Positions 46,429-56,399 of a stretch of 64,000 nucleotides of DNA are shown piece by piece. The position numbers and the translations under genes were made by a program. Each line of letters opens with the position of its first letter. Within the stretch, counting starts at the first letter, position 1. Where the stretch lies: positions 1 through 64,000 of IMG/VR virus record IMGVR_UViG_3300046517_001147, one strand, 5' to 3'. Below the pieces are notes generated by a model. The model saw only the letters and a list, made by a program, of their open reading frames with translations. It was not told the DNA's origin and did not search any database. The DNA comes from a virus.

Positions 46429-48165
46429 ATGTTCACACTAGAAGACCTCTACAATCTGCCGAACAATCCTACCGATGACCACAAGGTAGCGGCTGGATTG
46501 TTGCCCAAGCCCCAACCTCCTCCGGCTGCTCCTCCACTGACAAACGTTCCTCCGGTCTCTCCGGTCACTCCCCGACCGGCTGTTGACTGGAAAGCGAAGA
46601 TTGCTGCTACTGCTCCGACTCCTGGGAAAACAATTCCGGAAATGGCTCCGGTTAATCCTAGCGCACCTGGAACTCCGAATTTGGGAACTGGGATTCCGGA
46701 AGATACTTCGGGTGTGCAAGCGGCTGCAACTGGAAAGATTCCTGAACTGCCGAAACTTGGTTTCAAGGAACGTCAAGCGTTGCCGCTGACTTCTGAGGGC
46801 GTGGCTCCTAATAGTCAAGGTTACTGGCAAGCGGAACAACAAAGACTGATCGATCAAAAACAGAATCCTTGGGGTAGCGAGGAAAACCATCCTGGCTTGC
46901 TAGGAAAGATTGGTCACGTAGCGGCGAAGATCGGAAACATCGCTGGCGACATTGTTGCTCCCGGCATAATGGCCAACATTCCCGGTACGGAGATGAACAA
47001 AGATATTCAACTTGGCCGGGCGGAAGGCAAGGAAGCGAAAGTTAAGGAAGCGGAATCACAACAGAAATTGCGCTCCGCTGAAACAGACGAGGCCGAAGCT
47101 CGCGCCAGGAAACTGGCCGCGGAAGGCCATGCCGATATTGTGGAAGATGCTGCCGGAAATGCCGTTGCGTGGCGTGACAAGGATGGCAATATACATTCTC
47201 CGGATGAGGAAGGAACGCCCCCGGCAATTAAGAGCACCATTGAGAACTGGCAAGGAAAAGCTGGAGCCAAGCCACAAAAAGAAAATCTGCAGCAAGGTCT
47301 TGCAGGAGCGGTGCAAGATTATCTCGATAAGGGCGGAGACCCTAAAGGCATCCAAAGCGACCCGACAATTCAGGGATGGGGTGACCTGATAAAGAATTTC
47401 ACTCCGGCTAAAGAAAAAGATGTAAACACAGCCGAGGATTTGAAACATCAAATCGTCGTCGCGACAGACAAAGGCGATGGAAAAGAAGTTGCCAGACTCA
47501 CAAAAGAACTGATGGCGCTCAATCCAGAGGCTCAAGCGCGGTTGGCTGAATCTTATGCGGTACTATCGGCCACGAATGCGAATCGCGAAACCACGCGGCA
47601 AGACAAGAGTTACAAGGAAAACTCTGGAATCTTGGATAAGGTAGGACAGCCGATCGAAGCGCTGAATGCACGCATGAGCCGCATGAAAGAAGGTTTGGCG
47701 CAAGGGACTCCGGCTGCGGATGCTCTTATCGGTCCAGAGTTGCTTTCCATTATGGCTGGTGGACAAGGAACGGGCCTACGCATGACCGACACGGAAATTA
47801 ATCGCGTCGTTCACGGCAAAGGACATTGGGAAAATTTGCAGCAAGCTATCAATCAATGGTCCTTAGACCCGTCGAAGGCCAATACCATCACTACTGAACA
47901 ACGAAAAGAAATTCGCGCTCTAGTGCTCGCGGTAGACAAGAAGCTGCAGCAAAAGTCTGCGACTCTTAACCAGGCGCACCAAGATTTGTTAGGAACCGAT
48001 GAACCGGACAAGCACCGCAAGATCGTTACGGATGCTAGAGCAAAACTGAGCGCTATCGATACCGGCGCCGAGGGTGGCGGCAGTGGAGTCCAGGTTCACA
48101 ACGGCTTTGAATACACGAAAGGGGCAGACGGCCAATGGCACAAGGGCAAAGCGGTAGCGCCGTAG
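46429..48165 (+). CDS. Putative ejection/internal virion protein 2
   Basis: 578 aa. The first 120 residues are Pro-rich and disordered. Residues 190-240 are charged coiled coil (KEAKVKEAESQQKLRSAETDEAEARARKLAAEG) and 320-420 are helical. No signal peptide or enzymatic motif. Position and composition suggest a virion protein released with the DNA. Confidence 0.55.
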   Translation: MFTLEDLYNLPNNPTDDHKVAAGLLPKPQPPPAAPPLTNVPPVSPVTPRPAVDWKAKIAATAPTPGKTIPEMAPVNPSAPGTPNLGTGIPEDTSGVQAAATGKIPELPKLGFKERQALPLTSEGVAPNSQGYWQAEQQRLIDQKQNPWGSEENHPGLLGKIGHVAAKIGNIAGDIVAPGIMANIPGTEMNKDIQLGRAEGKEAKVKEAESQQKLRSAETDEAEARARKLAAEGHADIVEDAAGNAVAWRDKDGNIHSPDEEGTPPAIKSTIENWQGKAGAKPQKENLQQGLAGAVQDYLDKGGDPKGIQSDPTIQGWGDLIKNFTPAKEKDVNTAEDLKHQIVVATDKGDGKEVARLTKELMALNPEAQARLAESYAVLSATNANRETTRQDKSYKENSGILDKVGQPIEALNARMSRMKEGLAQGTPAADALIGPELLSIMAGGQGTGLRMTDTEINRVVHGKGHWENLQQAINQWSLDPSKANTITTEQRKEIRALVLAVDKKLQQKSATLNQAHQDLLGTDEPDKHRKIVTDARAKLSAIDTGAEGGGSGVQVHNGFEYTKGADGQWHKGKAVAP

Positions 48166-51100
48166 CCGACGCTCCTGACACTCTTCCATCTGACTTTTTC
48201 GATAAGAAGAAACCGGCTGCTGGCGAAGCTCCGGACACTTTGCCCGGTAACTTTTTCGATGAAGCGCAAGAAGAGCCATCGGAAAAAGAATTACCCAGTT
48301 CGACTCCGCGCTTGCGTAAAGCGGTAGCGGCTGGCAAAGCTCCCGCGTCCACGCCAACTGAATTTGAAAAAGGACATACGCCTTCTCCAGACGATACTGG
48401 GCTGTGGAATCGCGTCACGCAGGGCGCAAAAGATGTTGGTAAATTGTTGTATGGAATGGGTGCCGGCGCTCTTGAGCCTACCCTTGGGCCGGTAGGTGGA
48501 ACACCTGGAAAGATTGCGGACCTTGCGACCTCCTATGCTTCGCGGCGCATACCGAATATCGGACAAGAGGGTAACGCTGGCGGCCGGTCTCCGGCCTACA
48601 GCGCTCTCGCGACTGGCGCGCAAGCTGCCGGTATCGACCCAACTGGAATGGAAGCATCTGCGGAGCATGGCGACCCGATGGGCGTTGCTACTCATGCTGC
48701 CGCTCAAGCTACTCCTGTAGGAGTAGCTGAACTGGCGCGGCACGTCAAGATTCCTGACATTGGCGTGAAGAGTGGCTTGGCTGACCGATTCGCTACTCCT
48801 GCGATTGCTCCCGGCCTTAGCGAGCCGGCAACTGCAAATCTTGGCGAACCGATTGCCCGTCGTGGCGTGGAGAAAACTCTGCGCGCTACCGGGATGCCGT
48901 CTGGGAATGTTGGATTGCGTGAATCGTTTTCGATCGCGGCGCCAGACCTGGCAGAAATTGAGCGCAAGCAGCCTCTAGGAGAATCTGGAACAAAAGGCGG
49001 CGTCATCCGTCCGGATATGAGACTTCGGCAGACGGTTGAGAATATCGATAACCGCCTGGATGACATTTGGAAGAAAGAACGGCAACCGCAAATCGATCGT
49101 AACGCTGAATTGCCGGCAATCTCCCGCGAGCAGTTGCTTGGAGATGCCACAATCGATCAACTAAAGAGAATTGAAAAGACGTTCAAGATGGATATTCCCG
49201 ATCAGATCAATCTTGGCGAAGCGGACAAGATGCTGGTCAAAGTGAATGCCCGTCTGCGGCGTGCCGAAGGCATGACCCCGGAAGCAAGAGCGCTCGCCCT
49301 GGAACTAAGTCCAGACCTGCAGAAATTTAACGAGATGAAGGGCGAACTTCACAAGAGTATCGGTGACTTGCTTGAACGTGTGAATGAACCAGGTATTAAA
49401 GAGTTTAACCGTCGGTATGGCGCTCTATCCGAAGTGCGGGACGCCCTACGTACCAGGATGAATCCGGTAGAAGCAGAAAGAGTACTGGACGCGGTGCGCG
49501 CTACTGGCGGATTGGGGCGCAACGTCAACCTATTCGAACGCTTGCACCTAAAAGCATCTCCTGGCCGTTTGGCTCAAAAAGGGTTGGAAGACTTGGCGCA
49601 ATCGAATCTGCGGATTAATCCTCCTGCACAGCGGCCGCCGGTTGCTGGATTGCTTCCACCGATTCCTGAACCTTTGCCCGGTCCTGTGCCTGAAAGTGGT
49701 TCGGTTCGCGGTGGACGGTGGACAACTCCGGCCGGATTGATTCCGCCGATAGCTCCGATTGAGGGTGAGTACATTCCTCCTCCGGAGACTACGGGCGCTG
49801 ATATTCCCTACGCGCACCAACCGACTCCGCCGACGGTTCCTCCAGAGTTTCGCGTACAAGCTCCGCGCATGCGTTCTGGAACGATTCCGCCGATCGAGCC
49901 GGTTACTAGTACCACGAACCTTCCCGGCGGTGGTGTCCGCAACGCTCCATTGCTGCCTGGTCCTGCGTCGATCGCTGCGACTGCTCCTCCTCCGGTTGCT
50001 AGTAAATTCCGAATTGAGCCGATCGTGCCAGCAACTCCGCCGGTCACTCGCGGAGAAATTGTCGGACGTGGCCAGCTATTCAAAGGGCCGGCACAGATTC
50101 CCCAGATTCCGCCTCTCATGCTGCCGGAAAAGGCAACTGGATTTGCGGCGAACAAGTTGCCGTTCAAGGCGCCTCTTGAGCCTACTGCACCGACAAAGCC
50201 GATCATGGAAGGCGCTCCACCGATCGAGAGACCGACTGGCCAGCTACCTCTAAAGCCCGAAGCTGAACGTGCGGCTGCCATGAAGGAAATTAAACCGCCT
50301 TCGGCTAAAGGAAAAATCAAGCCGGTAGCGGAGCGCTTGAGCACCGAAGAGATTGCCGAAGCGGAAGGACTGCTGGCTTCCGAAGCCGGCGCAATGGCTA
50401 CTGGAGACCGTCCAGGGGCTTACTTCGATGAGTCTGAACAAGGCGATGTGCGTCTAGGCTCTCGCGGCGCGCAGACTAGGGGCGGAGATTGGCGCGGGGT
50501 AAAGAGTGGCCGAAGAATGTATCCGTTCATGCGGGAGAATCCCGACGTTAACCCGCAAGCGGTCCTGAAAGCCCTGCGGAATAAGGACTCTGCTGCTTAC
50601 AACAAGCTAATCACTCGCGCCGATAACTTCATCAAAGGAAACTACGAAAAACCTCCAGGGATGGGCGCTATGGACTTCCTGAAAGCGCTTGAGAATCCAG
50701 ACGCGGAGCCGGAGACGATCGAACCTGGCGCGGATGTATTCGCTCCGCCAGAACAAGAAGCTGCTCCGGAGCCGACTCCTGGTAGGATTCCTCAAATCGG
50801 CAAAGGACAGACGGGCGTCATTCCCGGCATGGAAGAGGACGTAGCAAGGCAGAACGAAGGTGCTGCTAAGGTTGCCGGCGAGAAACTGACTGCCGAAGCT
50901 AACCGGCCAAAGGATATTTCCGCGGCCGCTGGCGAGATGGAAACCAAGTCTCCGCTATTCCGCGGGACGGAAGCTAGTCCGCAACGGGAGATATTCGGCA
51001 ATGCTCCGCCGGCCGCCAATGAGCCTCCAGCGACGATCGCGCCAGTCCTGAAAGAAACCGGATGGGGCTATGAAGGCAAGAACAACCTAGGCCAGTACAC

Positions 51101-51455
51101 TATCCGCATGCCGGGTACGGAAGTGCGGATACATCTATTCGAACGGGAACTGAATCCGGACTTCATTAAGCGGCAAATTCTCGCGAAGGAAAAACAATTC
51201 GGCACGCCACAAGAGAAGGCTGGCGGTGGCAACCTGGATGATTCTCTAAAAAAGGCAGGGAACGACCTGTTAGAAGCCTCAAAGCAACACAAAGCCGGAA
51301 CTATGAGCGATGAAGATTACATGAAGGCTCGCAGGGCGCACGATGAGTTGCTTGCAAAATGGGAAGCTGCTCGCGGCGAGGCTCCTCCGACGGGTAAGAA
51401 ATTAGAGAAGTTTCTTGCGCCTACTAATCCCAAAAAAGGCGCTGTAAACTTCTAA
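48135..51455 (+). CDS. Putative ejection/internal virion protein 3
   Basis: 1,106 aa, starting 31 bases before the end of the previous gene. N-terminal tandem motif: DAPDTLPSDFFD (12-23) and EAPDTLPGNFFD (31-42). Residues 60-490 are mixed helix. Residues about 500-690 are extremely Pro/Ile/Gly-rich (many PPIxP). The last 300 aa are charged helix (LDDSLKKAGNDLLEASKQHK). No lytic transglycosylase Glu motif seen. Likely a large internal or injected virion protein; function inferred only from size, order and composition. Confidence 0.6.
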   Translation: MAQGQSGSAVADAPDTLPSDFFDKKKPAAGEAPDTLPGNFFDEAQEEPSEKELPSSTPRLRKAVAAGKAPASTPTEFEKGHTPSPDDTGLWNRVTQGAKDVGKLLYGMGAGALEPTLGPVGGTPGKIADLATSYASRRIPNIGQEGNAGGRSPAYSALATGAQAAGIDPTGMEASAEHGDPMGVATHAAAQATPVGVAELARHVKIPDIGVKSGLADRFATPAIAPGLSEPATANLGEPIARRGVEKTLRATGMPSGNVGLRESFSIAAPDLAEIERKQPLGESGTKGGVIRPDMRLRQTVENIDNRLDDIWKKERQPQIDRNAELPAISREQLLGDATIDQLKRIEKTFKMDIPDQINLGEADKMLVKVNARLRRAEGMTPEARALALELSPDLQKFNEMKGELHKSIGDLLERVNEPGIKEFNRRYGALSEVRDALRTRMNPVEAERVLDAVRATGGLGRNVNLFERLHLKASPGRLAQKGLEDLAQSNLRINPPAQRPPVAGLLPPIPEPLPGPVPESGSVRGGRWTTPAGLIPPIAPIEGEYIPPPETTGADIPYAHQPTPPTVPPEFRVQAPRMRSGTIPPIEPVTSTTNLPGGGVRNAPLLPGPASIAATAPPPVASKFRIEPIVPATPPVTRGEIVGRGQLFKGPAQIPQIPPLMLPEKATGFAANKLPFKAPLEPTAPTKPIMEGAPPIERPTGQLPLKPEAERAAAMKEIKPPSAKGKIKPVAERLSTEEIAEAEGLLASEAGAMATGDRPGAYFDESEQGDVRLGSRGAQTRGGDWRGVKSGRRMYPFMRENPDVNPQAVLKALRNKDSAAYNKLITRADNFIKGNYEKPPGMGAMDFLKALENPDAEPETIEPGADVFAPPEQEAAPEPTPGRIPQIGKGQTGVIPGMEEDVARQNEGAAKVAGEKLTAEANRPKDISAAAGEMETKSPLFRGTEASPQREIFGNAPPAANEPPATIAPVLKETGWGYEGKNNLGQYTIRMPGTEVRIHLFERELNPDFIKRQILAKEKQFGTPQEKAGGGNLDDSLKKAGNDLLEASKQHKAGTMSDEDYMKARRAHDELLAKWEAARGEAPPTGKKLEKFLAPTNPKKGAVNF

Positions 51456-51456
51456 G

Positions 51457-51485
51457 TTGCAATAGAACGCAGATTTGCGTATAAC
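51457..51485 (+). promoter_or_regulatory. Promoter of the glycan cluster
   Basis: -35 TTGCAA (51457-51462), 17-bp spacer, -10 TATAAC (51480-51485). The ATG at 51493 lies seven bases after the -10, so the mRNA is probably leaderless. Confidence 0.6.
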
Positions 51486-51492
51486 TTCCTGA

Positions 51493-53337
51493 ATGCGAAT
51501 CGGGTTAGTTACCAACTTCAAAGGGCGAGGACTGGAATGCGATGCTCGCCTAATCACTCCGCTGATTGAATCTGCAGGGCATACCGTTGAACGGCTGCAG
51601 TACGACGAAAAGCACCACGGCAATTTTGACCTGCTCATATTCCTAGAAGTGGTTCCGCGGCATCTGGTACGTCTTTCCGACACTCCACCGTGGGTTATCG
51701 TCAATCCTGAATTTCTGGTTCCGGAATACATTTCCACCATTCGCCGGTCATTTGGACGGGTGTTCTCTAAAACTCACGAAGCGCAACGCATCTCGAAAGG
51801 ACTGTTTGGAGATAAGGCGGAATATATCGGATTCCTCTCCGAAGACCGCTTCGATGAATCGATTGAAAGGCAAATGACGTTCCTGCACGTCGCGGGACAT
51901 AGCAAAGCCAAAGGAACGGACGCGATTATTGATGCTTGGCGCTGGACGCGGAACGGTGAACGGCTAAAAGCCAAGTTGACGGTGATAACCGATTTCCCGC
52001 CAGAGGATGTTCCCGAAGGCGTCACGATCTTGGAGAATGTGACCGATGCGGAACTGAAACGGCTGCAGAACGAGTGTCAGTTCCATTTGCAGCCTTCGCA
52101 GACCGAAGGATGGTCGCACGTCATTCACGAAGCAATGTCGGTGAACGCGACGATCTTGACCGTGGACGCTCCGCCGATGAATGAGATTAAATCGGCTTAC
52201 CGGATTCCTTCCTGTGGTTCAACGCTATTCAATCTGGTGCGGATGTACGAAGTTTCGGCGCTGGATATATACACCGCGGTATCGACTATGGCGAAATTTA
52301 AGCGCCAAGGATATTCGCAAGCCGGGGCTCCGCGCAGTGAATTTCTGGATGCCGTGAACGCATTCAAGGAAGCATTCACAGCGCAGTTGGCGACAGCCGG
52401 CCAAAGCGCGGCGGTTAGGAACGAGAAAGCAAGCCGGACGATCGCCTTTATTGGCAACTTCGAAGCGGAACACTCGACAGAAAATCAAATCCTGTGGGCT
52501 TTGGAGCAAAGGCTAGGCTATGAAGTCGATAAGCTGCAGGAAAACCGTATCAGCGCAGAGGACATAGAGGATGCTGCTTTAGGAGCGCGCGCACTTCTTT
52601 GGGTTCGCACTCCCGGCTGGCTGCAGATAACCAACGAACGAATGTTCGAAGTTCTGGAATACCTGAAACGGCGCAAGGTGGTGACCGCTTCGATTCACCT
52701 GGACAAGTTCTGGGACATACCGGAGCGGGAAGCGCTGATCGGTAAAATTCCCTTCTGGAAGACAGATTACGTATTCACGGCGGATGGATCGCGGCAAGAC
52801 GATTTCAAAGCGCGGGGAGTGAACCACATCTGGATGCGGCCAGCGGTTTCCGAAGTCTATTGCCATCCTGGGACGCCAAGAGAGGAGTACCGCTGCGATG
52901 TTGGATTTGTCGGAGCCAAAGGCGGCTATCACTCTGAATATCCTTTCCGGCAAAAGATGGTTGAGTTCCTAGAAGAGACTTATGGAAGCAGGTTCAAGCA
53001 TATTCAAGGCGTTCGCGGCCACTTACTCAACGACGTTTACGCTTCGATGAAAGTGGTGGTCGGAGATTGCTTCGGCGCGGGGATTCCGTACTACTGGAGC
53101 GATCGGTTGCCGGAAACTTGCGGTCGTCATGGTTTCCTGTTGCATCCAGAGGTCGAGGGGCTGGATATTCCTACAGCAGAGTATAGGTCTCAAGATATTT
53201 CACATTTGCAAATCATGGTTGATTACTGGCTGCGCGAAGATTCTGGTCGCTTGGATGTTCTGGTTGATTGCGCTGAACGGGTGAAGCTATCGCATACCTG
53301 GACAATCCGCATGGCAGAGATTATGGAGCAACTGTGA
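51493..53337 (+). CDS. Two-domain glycosyltransferase
   Basis: 614 aa. Residues 1-290 are a GT-B/GT4-type domain: MRIGLVTNFKGRG at the N terminus and ECQFHLQPSQTEGWSHVIHEAMSVNATILTVDAPPMNE with the E-x7-E-like donor site. Residues 315-614 are a second GT-B-type domain (AFIGNFEAEH, then DVGFVGAKGGYHSEYPFRQKMVEFL and GIPYYWSDRLPETCGRHGFLLHPEVEG, resembling CgeB/Glyco_trans_1_2 proteins). Two transferases fused in one chain suggest sequential sugar additions. It opens the glycan cluster behind its own promoter. Confidence 0.8.
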   Translation: MRIGLVTNFKGRGLECDARLITPLIESAGHTVERLQYDEKHHGNFDLLIFLEVVPRHLVRLSDTPPWVIVNPEFLVPEYISTIRRSFGRVFSKTHEAQRISKGLFGDKAEYIGFLSEDRFDESIERQMTFLHVAGHSKAKGTDAIIDAWRWTRNGERLKAKLTVITDFPPEDVPEGVTILENVTDAELKRLQNECQFHLQPSQTEGWSHVIHEAMSVNATILTVDAPPMNEIKSAYRIPSCGSTLFNLVRMYEVSALDIYTAVSTMAKFKRQGYSQAGAPRSEFLDAVNAFKEAFTAQLATAGQSAAVRNEKASRTIAFIGNFEAEHSTENQILWALEQRLGYEVDKLQENRISAEDIEDAALGARALLWVRTPGWLQITNERMFEVLEYLKRRKVVTASIHLDKFWDIPEREALIGKIPFWKTDYVFTADGSRQDDFKARGVNHIWMRPAVSEVYCHPGTPREEYRCDVGFVGAKGGYHSEYPFRQKMVEFLEETYGSRFKHIQGVRGHLLNDVYASMKVVVGDCFGAGIPYYWSDRLPETCGRHGFLLHPEVEGLDIPTAEYRSQDISHLQIMVDYWLREDSGRLDVLVDCAERVKLSHTWTIRMAEIMEQL

Positions 53338-54200
53338 CCCGCGTCTATATTGCCGGCTATCGCGGATTCATCGGTGGTCACCTGATCGACTATGTGAAGA
53401 AAAACACAGATTGGGAGATTACCAATGTCTCCGGCATTCAGCCTAACCGTGTAAACTACGTCGTTCATCTTGCCGGTCACTCGGAAATGGATAGATCGAT
53501 CGAAGACTCTTCTTTGATTCAAAGGGATATTTCTACGACGCTAAGTCTTTTAGATTGGGCGAAAACGCAAACGCAACTAGAAAAGTTCCTGTATTTTTCT
53601 AGCGATGAAGTCTTCGGGCCTAGAGGCGGACACCTGCATTTTGAACCGTGGGCCAGATACAACTCGCACAGCCCCTATGCTGCCGGGAAAGCTGCTTGTG
53701 AAGAAATGTGCCTAGCGTGGGCCAGCACTTATGACGTGCCGACGGTCGTTACTCACTGCCAGAATCTAATCGGAGAGAGGCAATCGCCAAAAAAGTTTCT
53801 TCCGACAGTTCTGCGGTGTGCTCTTACTGGTAAGCCGGTCCCTCTCTATGCTGATGGAGATACGGTAGCACAAAGGAATTTTCTACACGTGCAAGATGCG
53901 TGCGCTGCGATTGTGCTGCTGCTCCAAAAAGGGAAAGTACGAGAAAAATACAACATTGCTTCTAGGTTTTCTGTTTCCAGTAGAGACCTGGTTGAGATTG
54001 TTTCTAAAATCTTGCACATGAAGATAAAAATTGAGATGAGGCCAATTTGGGAAGTTCGGAAAGGCTTCTTTGTAGATCACGGAATAAATGGAGACGAACT
54101 AAGCTATTTGGGGTGGAAAAGGATGCCGCCGATGAGAACGCTCAAAAAGACAATCAGGTGGATGATTCGACCGGAGAATAGACATTGGCTCGGCCTATAA
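53334..54200 (+). CDS. NAD-dependent sugar epimerase/4,6-dehydratase
   Basis: 288 aa, short for the family. Rossmann GYRGFIG (residues 8-14), SSDEVFG (89-95) with Asp91-Glu92 like the acid pair of RmlB-type dehydratases, and catalytic Tyr115/Lys119 in SPYAAGKAA. QNLIGERQSPKKFLP and YADGDTVAQRNFLHVQDACAA complete the extended SDR pattern. Likely makes a deoxy- or modified nucleotide sugar for the neighbouring transferases. GTGA overlap with the preceding gene. Confidence 0.85.
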   Translation: MTRVYIAGYRGFIGGHLIDYVKKNTDWEITNVSGIQPNRVNYVVHLAGHSEMDRSIEDSSLIQRDISTTLSLLDWAKTQTQLEKFLYFSSDEVFGPRGGHLHFEPWARYNSHSPYAAGKAACEEMCLAWASTYDVPTVVTHCQNLIGERQSPKKFLPTVLRCALTGKPVPLYADGDTVAQRNFLHVQDACAAIVLLLQKGKVREKYNIASRFSVSSRDLVEIVSKILHMKIKIEMRPIWEVRKGFFVDHGINGDELSYLGWKRMPPMRTLKKTIRWMIRPENRHWLGL

Positions 54201-55093
54201 ACGTCGTGTGGCATGCAATGTCAAACGGGCGCGGCCTGTTTAACTGTACGGCCATGCTCAACGATATGCTGGACCTATACGACTGCCAGCACTACGGCGG
54301 CGCGAACGGGATGCCGCATTTCTTTTCATCCGGTGACGAAGGGGCAATCGTCGTTGTCCACGGCGGACGGGAGATAGGCGGACTCGAAAAACTGCAAAGG
54401 GACATTGACCAGCTAAATTGGTGCTTGCTCATTTTCCTGGGAGATGAAGAGGCGAGTTTTCCCGCGGAACTGGTGCAACACGAAAACATGATCGTTTGGG
54501 TGCAAGAGCCGCTTCCTGGGAAACACGACTTCGCGAAACGTTACATGGTCAACGGCTACGGCCACGAACACAACCGCTATCTCGTCAAGTGCGAGAAGGA
54601 TTTGGACTGGTTTTACGGAGGACAAGTCACGCATGAACGGCGCCGTGCGGTGGTAGATGCGTTGCGGAATGTGGATTGGGGAGGCTTCATAATCGAAACG
54701 CGGGGCTATCACCAAGGAATTTCCCTGCAGGAATACTACCGCTGCTTATGCCGCGCAAAGGTCGTTCCATGCCCTTCCGGGCCTTTCTCTCCAGATGCCG
54801 CTAGAATTTGGGACACGCTAGAATGCGGGGGGATTCCTATTCTGGACGATGTAAGCCCTGCCAGAACGGAACCTGGATTCTGGGCGTACACTCTTGGCGA
54901 GCATCCTATGCCCGTCGTTACAGACTGGAGCAAACTTCCAGAATTGATCGCAAAAGTGAAAGACGACTGGGTTGCACTTAGTTCAAACTGCCAATGGTGG
55001 TGGCATGCTTATCTAATGAAATTTAGAAGTTGGCTTTCGGAAGACATTGAGCAACTGACAGGAGCGCCGTGTACCAAAATCTCATCACGGTAA
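54185..55093 (+). CDS. Glycosyltransferase (exostosin-like C-terminal part)
   Basis: 302 aa from a TTG start overlapping the epimerase gene by 16 bases. The C-terminal half (RCLCRAKVVPCPSGPFSPDAARIWDTLECGGIPILDD at residues 186-222) has the exostosin/GT47-like nucleotide-sugar binding layout: C-P-x-G, S-x-R-x-W-D-x-L-x-x-G-x-x-P. The N-terminal half may bind the acceptor. Coupled to the following gene. Confidence 0.65.
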   Translation: MARPINVVWHAMSNGRGLFNCTAMLNDMLDLYDCQHYGGANGMPHFFSSGDEGAIVVVHGGREIGGLEKLQRDIDQLNWCLLIFLGDEEASFPAELVQHENMIVWVQEPLPGKHDFAKRYMVNGYGHEHNRYLVKCEKDLDWFYGGQVTHERRRAVVDALRNVDWGGFIIETRGYHQGISLQEYYRCLCRAKVVPCPSGPFSPDAARIWDTLECGGIPILDDVSPARTEPGFWAYTLGEHPMPVVTDWSKLPELIAKVKDDWVALSSNCQWWWHAYLMKFRSWLSEDIEQLTGAPCTKISSR

Positions 55094-55848
55094 TTACCAG
55101 CACTTCGCCGCTTGCTTCACACCCTTCATCGGAGATATTCGACAAGGTTTATGAAAGCACGCAATTCCATCTGCCGGGAGTCATCACGCATTTGTGTTGC
55201 GACGGCGTTCGCGAACCGGAGCACGAAAATAGACGCGCCGGGTACGAAGGCTACAAAGAAAAACTCCGCAACCGTCCATTCATTCAAATGCGGGAATGGC
55301 CTAAATCGGTCCAGCAAGGGTTCATGGTGCGCTCGGCATTGCGGCACGTCACGACTCCTTTGGTGCTCTGGCAGGAGCATGACTACGCTCTTACTCTTGA
55401 CCCGATCGACTGGGAAGGGATTATCAATGCCATTCAACAGGACCGGGCTCGCGTCGTTCGTTTCCATAACACTCCGGAGATTCACCCGCTTCACCAACAC
55501 TTAATGCTTGATTGCTACGAAGGCGCCGACGGCGAGCATGGCGGAGTAAAAGTGTCCGACCCGCCACTGGTTTGTGGCGTGCCGATGATTCGCACCATAC
55601 AGTTCTGGTGCTGCCCGTTCCTGACTACGACTGAATGGCTTTCTGGGATGATGGAAGACCCGACCCTGTTTACTCCAAACACTTATTGCGAGATTGAGCC
55701 GGTGATTTACGGACCAATTTCCTATAGACCCTGGCAAGACTACAAGGTGATGGTCTACGCGCCGTCTGAACCTTCCATTCAGCGCAGTCAACATCTTGGC
55801 GGTCGCGGACACGACAATGCCGATCCAAAGAGGCCAATGACATGGTGA
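55069..55848 (+). CDS. GT-A-fold transferase-like protein
   Basis: 259 aa from a GTG start overlapping the previous gene by 25 bases. MYQNLITVITSTSPLASHPS at the start, then VRSALRHVTTPLVLWQEHDYAL (residues 85-106), where EHD takes the place of the DxD metal site of GT-A enzymes. Aromatic, beta-rich C terminus with CEIEPVIYGPISYRPW. Probably a family-2-like glycosyltransferase; divergent. Confidence 0.6.
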   Translation: MYQNLITVITSTSPLASHPSSEIFDKVYESTQFHLPGVITHLCCDGVREPEHENRRAGYEGYKEKLRNRPFIQMREWPKSVQQGFMVRSALRHVTTPLVLWQEHDYALTLDPIDWEGIINAIQQDRARVVRFHNTPEIHPLHQHLMLDCYEGADGEHGGVKVSDPPLVCGVPMIRTIQFWCCPFLTTTEWLSGMMEDPTLFTPNTYCEIEPVIYGPISYRPWQDYKVMVYAPSEPSIQRSQHLGGRGHDNADPKRPMTW

Positions 55849-56399
55849 ACCTTGAACGCGCAGAGCAGGTAACCGGATGGATGAGCCGCCCCGAAATGGA
55901 ATGGCTGGCAGAGCAAGCCAAGAATGGCCTGGTCGTCGAGATTGGCTCTTGGATGGGCCGCACGACGCGCGCCATGGCCGACAACAAGCGGAGCGGGAAT
56001 ATCTTTGCCGTGGATACCTGGAAGGGCAGTGAAGAGAACCAGGACTTTCTAAAGGACAAGCCGGAAGATTACCTCTTCCAAGAGTTCTGCAAGAACCTGG
56101 CGGACCACATAGCAAGCGATGTAGTGACTCCCTTGCGGATGGATTCGATCGGTGCGGCTTACCACTTTGCGCGCCTTGGAACACAGTTCCAGTTTGTCTT
56201 TATCGACGCGGCGCATGACTACGATTCGGTGAAGGCCGATATTCTGGCTTGGCGGCCGCTGGTGGCGCGGGGCGGGACTCTCGCCGGTCACGATTACGAT
56301 TGGGGCTATCCTGGCGTGGTGCATGCCGTCCGCGAGCTAATTTCAGAAACACCTAATCAAGCTGCCGGCGGTTCTTCCATCTGGTACACGCAAATATGA
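55842..56399 (+). CDS. Class I SAM-dependent methyltransferase
   Basis: 185 aa. VVEIGSWMGRTTRAMAD (residues 31-47; motif I E-x-G-x-x-x-G), IFAVDTWKGSEEN (motif II, Asp ending beta-2), and FVFIDAAHDYDSVKADILAWRPLVARGGTLAGHDY (post-motif metal-type pattern as in Methyltransf_24). It likely methylates a sugar or glycolipid in this cluster. Short overlap with both neighbours. Confidence 0.8.
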   Translation: MVNLERAEQVTGWMSRPEMEWLAEQAKNGLVVEIGSWMGRTTRAMADNKRSGNIFAVDTWKGSEENQDFLKDKPEDYLFQEFCKNLADHIASDVVTPLRMDSIGAAYHFARLGTQFQFVFIDAAHDYDSVKADILAWRPLVARGGTLAGHDYDWGYPGVVHAVRELISETPNQAAGGSSIWYTQI

